This document shows positions 56,079 through 64,000 of a DNA stretch of 64,000 nt, in pieces; position 1 is the stretch's first letter, and each line of letters opens with the position of its first letter. The stretch spans positions 62,001 to 126,000 of the forward strand of contig JAEEVA010000001.1 in NCBI GenBank assembly GCA_016286995.1. Direction: 5' to 3'. The DNA is from Prevotella sp. Lineage in GTDB: Bacteria; Bacteroidota; Bacteroidia; Bacteroidales; Bacteroidaceae. The translations under genes were made by a program, and so were the position numbers. The notes beneath the pieces are model-generated. The model was not told the DNA's origin. It did not search any database and saw nothing but the letters and a program-made list of their open reading frames with translations.

Positions 56079-59000
56079 ATGGAAGAGAATAAGGAGAATA
56101 AGATGAGCCTGCAGGAATGGTCGATGCACTACCGGCAGATTATCATACTACTGGTGAGCTGTCTGGTGGCTTTGGGTATCTACGGTCTTGCCAATATCAA
56201 CAAGAACGAGTTTCCTGACTTTACCATCCGTCAGGGTATCGTCGTGGCGGTCTATCCCGGCGTGACGGCTCAGGAGATGGAGGAGCAGGTGACAAAACCG
56301 TTGGAGAAATACATCTTTACCTATCGCGAGGTGAAGAAGGAGGAGACCATCTCGTACTCAAAGGAAGGCTTGAGCATCATTCAGGTGGAGCTGAACGACG
56401 AGCTGACGGACAAGGACGGATTCTGGTCGAAGTTCAAGCATGGTGTGCAGGGCTTCAAGTCCCAGCTGCCCGATGGTGTGCTGGCTATCTAGGTGAACGA
56501 CGACTTCGGTGATACGTCAGCCCTGCTGCTGGCCATGGAGTCAGACGAAAAAACCTACCGCGAGTTGAACGACTATATGAACGCGCTGATTGACTCGCTG
56601 CGCATGATTCCCAGCGTAGGTAAGACGACGGTCTTCGGTCTGCAAAAGGACCAGATTAGCATCTACCTCAATTCGGACAAGTTGTCTCACTACGGCATCA
56701 GCTACCTGACCATTGCCCAGCAATTGAGTGATAAAGGTTTCGTGACTACTGCCGGACGTGTAAAGAATAATGGCTATAAGTCGCCCATCTATGTAGATCA
56801 CGCGCTGAACAAGATTTATGACGTGGAGAATACGGTCATCTATACCGATGATGCGGGTAACATCATCCGCTTGAAGGATGTGGCAACGGTGAAGCGCGAA
56901 TATCCGCAACCCAAATCATACATTACCAACAACGGCACGAAGTGTCTGTTGCTCTCTGTGGAAATTAAGAAAGGACAGGACGTGTCGAGCATGGGTAAGG
57001 CTATCAATGAGAAGCTGGTCAATATCAAGCAGCATATCCCTGACGATGTGCAGCTGAATGCCATTACCGATCAGGCCAAGGTGGTGGACGACTCCATTGA
57101 TAACTTCCTCCACGAACTGATGATAGCCATCTGCACGGTTGTTCTGGTAGTGGTGCTGATTATGCCGTTCCGCGTGGCCGCTGTAGCTGCAGGTACAATG
57201 CCTATCACCATCTTCGTATCGCTGGGACTGTTCTATATGTTCAACATCGAGCTGAACACTGTGACGCTGGCAGCCCTGATAGTGACGTTAGGCATGATCG
57301 TCGATGACTCCATCGTCATCATCGACTCCTATTTAGAGATGATGGCTGAGGGAAAGACACGCTGGCAGGCTTCGATTGATGCCACCGTCCACTTCCTGAA
57401 GTCCATCTTCACCGCCACATTGTGTATATCAGTGACGTTCTTCCCCTTCCTCATCGTGATGACAGGACAGTTCCACGACTTCCTGCTCTCGTTCCCATGG
57501 GCCATCTCCATTGTACTCTTCGCCTCGATGATTATTGCCCAGACGCTACTGCCCATCCTGCAGTATTTCTTCATCCGCAAACCCATGGAAACGAAGACGC
57601 GTGCAGACGGCAAGAAGCCGTTCAACCTGCTCGACATCCTCGATAAATACTACCAGAAGCTGCTGGCCAAGTGTTTCGTCCACCCTTGGATGACCATTGC
57701 CGGCGGTGTGGCCAGCGTGATTATTGGCGCCTGGATTTTCAGCCTGCTGCCACAGCGCATGATGCCATACGCCGACCGTAACCAGTTTGCCGTGGAAATC
57801 TACCTGCCCATCGGCACAGGCATCGAGCGAACCACTGTTGTGGCCGACTCGCTGGAACAAATGATAGCCAAGAAGGAGGGTGTCATGAGCATTGCCTCGT
57901 TCAAGGGCTGCTCTTCGCCTCGATTCCATACGGCCTACGCTCCGCAGATTGCCGATGAGAACTATGCCCAGTTCATTGTTAACACCACGGGCAACAAGGA
58001 TACCGAACGTCTGGTGGATGAGTGTACCAACGAATTTACGAACTATTTCCCTGAAGCATACGTCAAGATTAAGCAGTTGAGCTATTCGTCGGTGGCTGTA
58101 CCCGTGGAAATACGCCTGAAGAGCGACAACCTGGAGGAGTTAGCACAGTATAGTGACAGTCTCGTAGGCATCATGCGACAGATGCCTGAACTGTTGCTGG
58201 TGCGTAGCAACCTTCTCGAGCCGCTGTCGACGACGCGTATCAAGATTGACGACGAGAAAGCCAGTCGTCTGGGCATTACCAATCAGGCTGTGGAGCTGCA
58301 GATGGCTTTCCGCTACGGCGATGGCATCCCTGTGAGCACCGCCTGGGAGGGCGACTACGACATTCAGGTGAAGATGAAGACCGACAATGCCGATCAGGCA
58401 ACCAAACAGGACGTCATGGACGAGCTGATACCTATCGGCATGTCAGCAGCCATTCCTACCAGTCTTTACGGACTGATGAGTATCCGCAGTTCCGATGAAG
58501 CGCTGCCCAGCGTGCCCCTGCGTCAGTTTGCCGAGATAGTACCTTCGTTGCAGTTTGGTCAGATTTGCCACCGCAACGGTCTGCGCACGGTGACGGTGAT
58601 GGCTGAAGTGGCCCGCGGCAAGAATGTGGGCTTCGTCACGAATGATGTCATCAAGCGCCTGGAGAGTTTCCAGCTGCCCGAAGGCATGCAGATGGAGATA
58701 GGTGGTCAATATGACGATGATAAAGACACCACTCCGAAGATTCTCAGTGCTTTGGTCATCTCCATTGCTATCATATTCTTTGTGCTGCTCTGGCACTTCA
58801 AGAGTGTCAGCGAGGCCCTGCTGATTATGATTTGCCTGACGCTCTGTGTCTTCGGTACGGCGATGGGTATTCTCCTCGGACGCGTGCCCGTCTCATTGAC
58901 CGCAGTCCTCGGCTTCGTATCGCTGATGGGTATCCTCGTGCGCAACGGCGTTATCCTCTTCGACTACGCGGCGGAGGTAAGGGAGCTGGAGCATCTCTCT

Positions 59001-59225
59001 CTGAAGGATGCCATCCACGTGGCTGCCGAGCGCCGTATGCGTCCTATCTTCCTGACGTCGGCTGCCGCCTCGATGGGTGTGGTACCGATGGTGTTCGGAG
59101 GCTCTGGCCTGTGGGCGCCGATGGGATGCGTCATCTGCTATGGTGCACTCATTACCATGTTCTTCATCCTGACTATCATGCCGATAGCCTACTGGAAGGT
59201 GATGGGACGTAGCGAGAAGAATTAA
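56079..59225 (+). pseudogene. RND efflux permease interrupted by an in-frame TAG at 56490-56492
   Basis: ...LPDGVLAI*VNDDFGDTSALLLAM... Both parts are in the same frame and otherwise full length. Confidence 0.85.
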
Positions 59226-59285
59226 GAATTAAGAGTTAAGAATGAAGAGTTGTTGCCTAACGGCAATTAAGAATGAAGAGTTGAA

Positions 59286-60602
59286 ATGAAAAAGATATTA
59301 ACCGTTATTTGCTGTTCCGTATGCTGTGGCATTGCTGCAGCCCAAGGAACGTATTCTTTGGACCAGCTGAAACAGCTCGCCGTCGAGAATAACTACAGCC
59401 TGCGTTCAGCGCGCAACGCCATCCAGCAGTCGAAGGAGGTGAAGAACGAGGCTCTCACCAAGTTCTTTCCACAGGTGTCGGCCATGGGCTTCGGATTCCA
59501 AAACAACAAACCCATGATAGACATTGACATCGAACTGCCCGATGCTATTGCCGCCATAATACCACAAGGTTTGATTCCTGCCAACATCAGCCTGATGAAG
59601 AAGGGTGTCTATGCTTCTGTTTCTGCCATTCAGCCTGTCTTCATGGGTGGCCAGATTATCAATGGCAACAAGTTGGCGAAGGTAGGAGTAGAGGCTAATG
59701 AACTGAAGATGGAAGTCTCGGCCGACCAAGTGGAGATGACCACCGAACAGTATTACTGGCAGGTCATCTCACTGAAGGAGAAACTGCTGACCCTCGCCAC
59801 CGTCCACGACATGCTGGAGCAATTGGAGAAGGACGTCACGAACATGGTCCGCGTAGGGGCCGTGAACCGCAACGACCTCTTGCAAGTACAGCTGCGCAAG
59901 GGTGAGGTAGAGAGTGCCACCTTAGAGGTAGAGAACGGCCTTACCACCGTCCGCCAGCTCCTGGCACAGCACGTCGGAAAGGCAGACGAAGCCATTGACG
60001 TCACAGTTCCCGAAGATTTCATCTTCGGGCAAGTCCCCGACCTACCCTTCACCCTGCGTCAGGACCATCAGTCTGCACTCGCTGCCACACCGCAATACCG
60101 CTTGTTGGAGAAGAATGTTGAGGGGCAGCGCCTTCAACATGCCATGGCCGTCGGTGGAAATCTGCCGTCAGTGGGCGTCGGTGCCAGTTATAGTTACAAC
60201 GACTGGTGGGGCAAGAACACCAATGCCATGGTCTTTGCCACTGTCAGTGTACCCATCAGCGGCTGGTGGGGCGGCTCGCACAACATAAAGAAACACAGCC
60301 TCGCCCTCGAGGATGCCAAAGAGCAGTTGCAAGACAACGGTCAGAAACTTATCATCCGCATGAACAACGCCTGGGCCGCCGTCGAGACCTGTCACAAGAA
60401 ACTGCAGATTGCTCACGATGCCATCGAACAGGCCGACGAGAACCTGCGCCTGAACCGCGACTACTACCGTGTCGGCTCCACTAAGATGACCGACCTGCTG
60501 CTGGCTCAGGAACAGTACCAGCAGGCTCGTGACCGCTATACCGATGCCTTCGCCGACTTCCAGACCAAACAGCTGGAGTATCGCCAGGCCACGGGACAGT
60601 AA
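59286..60602 (+). CDS. TolC-family outer membrane efflux protein
   Basis: Signal peptide, TolC-like coiled-coil repeats, gene order adaptor-permease-TolC. Confidence 0.9.
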   Translation: MKKILTVICCSVCCGIAAAQGTYSLDQLKQLAVENNYSLRSARNAIQQSKEVKNEALTKFFPQVSAMGFGFQNNKPMIDIDIELPDAIAAIIPQGLIPANISLMKKGVYASVSAIQPVFMGGQIINGNKLAKVGVEANELKMEVSADQVEMTTEQYYWQVISLKEKLLTLATVHDMLEQLEKDVTNMVRVGAVNRNDLLQVQLRKGEVESATLEVENGLTTVRQLLAQHVGKADEAIDVTVPEDFIFGQVPDLPFTLRQDHQSALAATPQYRLLEKNVEGQRLQHAMAVGGNLPSVGVGASYSYNDWWGKNTNAMVFATVSVPISGWWGGSHNIKKHSLALEDAKEQLQDNGQKLIIRMNNAWAAVETCHKKLQIAHDAIEQADENLRLNRDYYRVGSTKMTDLLLAQEQYQQARDRYTDAFADFQTKQLEYRQATGQ

Positions 60603-60791
60603 GGGCTAAGAGTTTATAGTTCTCTCTTCGAGAGTGTGGCGTTCTCTCCTTCTCTCCTTGAGAGTGTGGCGTTGCAATGAGAGTGCGGCGTTGCAATGCA
60701 ATCATAGTTGTTTTCATGCCGGTTATGGTAAAAGATGTTAAACGGACGCAACTATGAACTATGAACTATGAACTATGAACTGAATTATTCG

Positions 60792-60799
60792 TATCTTTG
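60792..60799 (+). promoter_or_regulatory. -7 box TATCTTTG
   Basis: TAnnTTTG upstream of the phosphorylase. Confidence 0.6.
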
Positions 60800-60857
60800 C
60801 ACACAATAAATGAGACTGAACAGATAAAATAAGTACAATAACTAAAAAAAAAGTATT

Positions 60858-63434
60858 ATGAAGATAAAGGCTAACGAGGCAAATGTCCCGCAGTGGAGAG
60901 TGCTGAACGTCACGGCTACGCTACCCGAAGAATTGAAGTGTCTGGACGAAATTGCCCATAACATGTGGTGGGTATGGAACCACGAGGCACGCGACCTGTT
61001 CCGCGAGCTTGAACCGGAGCTTTATCATGACGTGCGTCACAATCCAGTTATGATTCTGGATCGGTTGACTTTTGCCCGCAAGGAGGCAATCCTGAAGGAC
61101 AAGGCACTCATGAAGCGTGTCAAGGAGGTTTATGCGAAATTCCGCAAATATATGGATGTAAAACCCGACAAGACACGACCCTCAGTGGCCTACTTCTGTA
61201 TGGAGTACGGTATCCATTCTGCCTTGAAGATCTATTCCGGCGGTCTGGGCATGCTGGCCGGTGACTACGTGAAGGAGGCCAGCGACTCGAATGTGGACAT
61301 GTGTGCCGTTGGTTTCCTGTATAGGTTCGGCTACTTCACTCAGAGCCTGGCCATGGACGGTCAGCAGATTGCCAACTACGAGGCGCAGAACTTCGGCGAG
61401 CTGCCCATTGAATGCCAACTGGACAGCGAAGGCAATCCACTGGTCATCGACGTGCCCTATCTGGACTATTATGTCCATGCCTATGTCTGGCGCGTCAACG
61501 TGGGACGTGTAAAGTTGTATTTGCTCGACACCGACAACGAGATGAACTCCGAGTTCGACAAGTCCATCACCCACAGCCTCTATGGCGGCGACTGGGAAAA
61601 CCGTCTGAAGCAGGAGATTCTGCTGGGTATCGGCGGTATTCTGCTGCTGAAGAAACTGGGCATCAAGAAGGACATCTACCACTGCAACGAGGGTCATGCG
61701 GCACTCTGCAATCTGCAGCGTCTGTGCGACTATATCAAGGAGGATGGACTGACGTTCAACCAAGCCATGGAACTGGTGCGCGCCTCTTCACTCTATACCG
61801 TTCATACCCCTGTACCCGCAGGTCACGATTACTTCGAAGAGGGCCTTTTCGGCAAGTACATGGGCGGATACCCGAAGAAGCTCGGCATTTCGTGGGACGA
61901 GTTCATCGGCATGGGTCGTACGAATCCCGACGACAAGGGTGAGAAGTTCTGTATGTCGACCTTTGCCTGCAACACCTGTCAGGAGGTCAATGGCGTGTCA
62001 ATGCTCCACGGATGGGTGTCACAGAAGATGTTTGCCAACATCTGGGCTGGTTACTATCCCGAGGAGAACCATGTGGGCTATGTCACCAATGGTGTACATT
62101 TCCCCACCTGGGTGGCTACTGGATGGCTGGAGAATATCTACGGGAAATATCTTGATCCGGCTTTCATCTCCGACCAGTCGAACGAGGAAAAATGGAAGGG
62201 CATCTACGACTGTCCTGATGAGGAGCTTTGGAAGATGCGCATGCTCATGAAGCAGAACCTGGTACATTATATCAAGAAGCAGTTCCGTGCAACGTGGCTG
62301 AAGAACCAGAGCGACCCCTCACGCATGACCAAGCTGGTGGAACGCTTCAACCCCAACGCACTGATTATCGGTTTCTGCCGTCGCTTTGCCACCTATAAGC
62401 GTGCCCACCTGCTGTTCACCGATTTGGACCGTCTGAGCAAGATAGTGAACAATCCCGAACGGCCTGTCGTCTTCCTGTTTGCCGGTAAGGCTCATCCCGC
62501 CGACGGTGCCGGACAGGGGCTCATCAAGCGCATCTATGAGATTTCCCAGCGCGACGAGTTCCAGGGCAAGGTCGTCTTCGTAGAGGACTACGACTTCCTG
62601 TTGGCCCGCCGTCTCGTATCGGGTGTGGACATCTGGATGAACACCCCGACACGTCCGCTGGAGGCCTCAGGTACGTCTGGCGAGAAGGCCGAGATGAACG
62701 GTGTGGTGAACCTCAGCGTGAAGGACGGCTGGTGGCTGGAAGGCTACCGCGAGGGTGCCGGATGGGCACTCACCGAGAAGCGCACCTACCAGAACCAGGA
62801 CTATCAGGACCGACTGGACGCTGCCACCATCTACTCGCTGCTTGAGGACGAGATTGTTCCCTTGTATTATAATAAGGACAAGAAGACTGGCGTCTCGAAG
62901 GGCTGGTGCAAGGTTATCAAGAACAGCATTGCTCAGATTGCCCCGCACTACACGATGAAGCGTCAGCTGGACGACTACTACGAGAAGTTCTACAACAAGG
63001 AGGCCAAGCGTTTCAAGGAGATTGCCAAGAACGGCTATAAGCTGGCCAAAGAGATTGCTCAGTGGAAGGAAACCGTCGCCGAGCGGTGGGATGCCATCAG
63101 CGTGGTCAGCAGCGAATGGGACTTCCCCGTAACAGGCGGTATGACCGGAGAGAAATACCACTTGAAGTATGTCATCAACGAACAGGGACTGGCCGATGCT
63201 GTCGGACTGGAGAAGGTGGATATTTATACAGACAAGAACGGCGAGGAACGTGTGTTCCACGTTGAACCGCTGAAGATGACCGGCCAAGAGGGCAACAACT
63301 ATACCTTCGAGGCAGACCTCAAACCCATCCAGTTTGGCCAGTACAGGAGTGCCGTCCGCATGTATCCGAAGAACGCACTACTGCCCCACCGTCAGGACTT
63401 CTGCTACGTGAAGTGGCTGGAGCTGCCGGATTGA
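60858..63434 (+). CDS. glgP: Alpha-glucan (glycogen) phosphorylase family, GT35
   Basis: [79 protein letters not shown]. Confidence 0.95.
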   Translation: MKIKANEANVPQWRVLNVTATLPEELKCLDEIAHNMWWVWNHEARDLFRELEPELYHDVRHNPVMILDRLTFARKEAILKDKALMKRVKEVYAKFRKYMDVKPDKTRPSVAYFCMEYGIHSALKIYSGGLGMLAGDYVKEASDSNVDMCAVGFLYRFGYFTQSLAMDGQQIANYEAQNFGELPIECQLDSEGNPLVIDVPYLDYYVHAYVWRVNVGRVKLYLLDTDNEMNSEFDKSITHSLYGGDWENRLKQEILLGIGGILLLKKLGIKKDIYHCNEGHAALCNLQRLCDYIKEDGLTFNQAMELVRASSLYTVHTPVPAGHDYFEEGLFGKYMGGYPKKLGISWDEFIGMGRTNPDDKGEKFCMSTFACNTCQEVNGVSMLHGWVSQKMFANIWAGYYPEENHVGYVTNGVHFPTWVATGWLENIYGKYLDPAFISDQSNEEKWKGIYDCPDEELWKMRMLMKQNLVHYIKKQFRATWLKNQSDPSRMTKLVERFNPNALIIGFCRRFATYKRAHLLFTDLDRLSKIVNNPERPVVFLFAGKAHPADGAGQGLIKRIYEISQRDEFQGKVVFVEDYDFLLARRLVSGVDIWMNTPTRPLEASGTSGEKAEMNGVVNLSVKDGWWLEGYREGAGWALTEKRTYQNQDYQDRLDAATIYSLLEDEIVPLYYNKDKKTGVSKGWCKVIKNSIAQIAPHYTMKRQLDDYYEKFYNKEAKRFKEIAKNGYKLAKEIAQWKETVAERWDAISVVSSEWDFPVTGGMTGEKYHLKYVINEQGLADAVGLEKVDIYTDKNGEERVFHVEPLKMTGQEGNNYTFEADLKPIQFGQYRSAVRMYPKNALLPHRQDFCYVKWLELPD

Positions 63435-63447
63435 TTAACCGTTAAGC

Positions 63448-64000
63448 ATGAAGTTATTCAAAAACAGAAAAAGCAAACTCTCAAGGCGCATCACCTGGCG
63501 TGTCCTCTTGATAATGCTGTTCTTCAATGTGTTTATCATTGGAGCCATCATTGCCTTTGTCTTTACGATTTCACTCTTGAATAGCAGCGTGCGTGGACGG
63601 TGTGTCATTGACGGAGTAGAAGGCAAGATAGAGTCGATGCTGAGGGCCGTACAAATAGCGGCGGCCAACAACCGTGCCGAGGTAGAGAGAAACTTAGGAA
63701 GCCCGAAGCAAGTATTCGACGCCTTGGAGCGTGAAATACGGGTGAACAATAAGTTCATTGGCTGTTTTGCCGCCTTCGAGCCCGACTACTTCAAAGATCA
63801 GGGACGTTGGTTTGAGGCCTACGTCTATTATACTGACAGTACCCGTCTGGAGAGCCGGCAGATAGGTTCACCAAGCCACGACTACTTCAATGGTGTCTGG
63901 TATGAGAAGGGGCTTAGTCTGAACAAGGATGACTTAGGCTATCTGACATCCCCTTACTTCGACAATTCCGTTGACAGCAGTATGTACTGCAGTTATGTGC
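63448..64000 (+). CDS. Membrane sensor protein N-terminus with extracytoplasmic sensor region (truncated by window end)
   Basis: Open from ATG 63448 to the window end: MKLFKNRKSKLSRRITWRVLLIMLFFNVFIIGAIIAFVF...; Cache-like region inferred. Confidence 0.6.
   Translation, partial: MKLFKNRKSKLSRRITWRVLLIMLFFNVFIIGAIIAFVFTISLLNSSVRGRCVIDGVEGKIESMLRAVQIAAANNRAEVERNLGSPKQVFDALEREIRVNNKFIGCFAAFEPDYFKDQGRWFEAYVYYTDSTRLESRQIGSPSHDYFNGVWYEKGLSLNKDDLGYLTSPYFDNSVDSSMYCSYV

Noticed and set aside
56490-56492. TAG read as pyrrolysine because corrinoid methyltransferases are nearby
   Set aside because: No pylS/pylT seen in the window, the gene is an RND permease, and the UroD-type proteins do not need pyrrolysine.

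Overview
This 64-kb window is bacterial and looks like Bacteroidota, probably Prevotellaceae. The evidence is the TAnnTTTG -7 promoter boxes, A-rich leaders, a hybrid two-component regulator, and a GH10-CE1 xylanase/esterase fusion of the Prevotella type. I recognise no tRNA, rRNA, CRISPR array, IS transposase or SusC/SusD pair. Gene content: (1) plant-cell-wall degradation: CE15 fragment, GH10-CE1, GH13, tandem GH43, two further GH43s, fucose isomerase, another GH43, HTCS regulator, GH115, pullulanase, GH78, and a three-module GH43/BNR/MGH1-like giant; (2) a corrinoid methyl-transfer cluster: UroD/MtaA-like protein, a MetH-activation-like protein, and a convergent 979-aa UroD + homocysteine methyltransferase + B12-binding fusion with no visible pterin domain; (3) housekeeping and other genes: purL, glgP, split chromate transporter, AraC-RND-TolC efflux operon (permease broken by an in-frame TAG), PP2C phosphatases, HU-like protein. 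The most unusual cross-cutting signal is a dense population of short-period repeats (7, 8 and 9 bp) and small hairpins. They fill intergenic spacers, supply stop codons, and lie in frame inside conserved genes such as purL, an MFS transporter, pulA, GH43, GH115 and the B12 fusion. There are also two families of dispersed structured elements: a 50-bp core in two inverted copies, and a promoter-associated hairpin with compensatory base changes. Calls come from reading the sequence and the supplied translations only; no searches were run.
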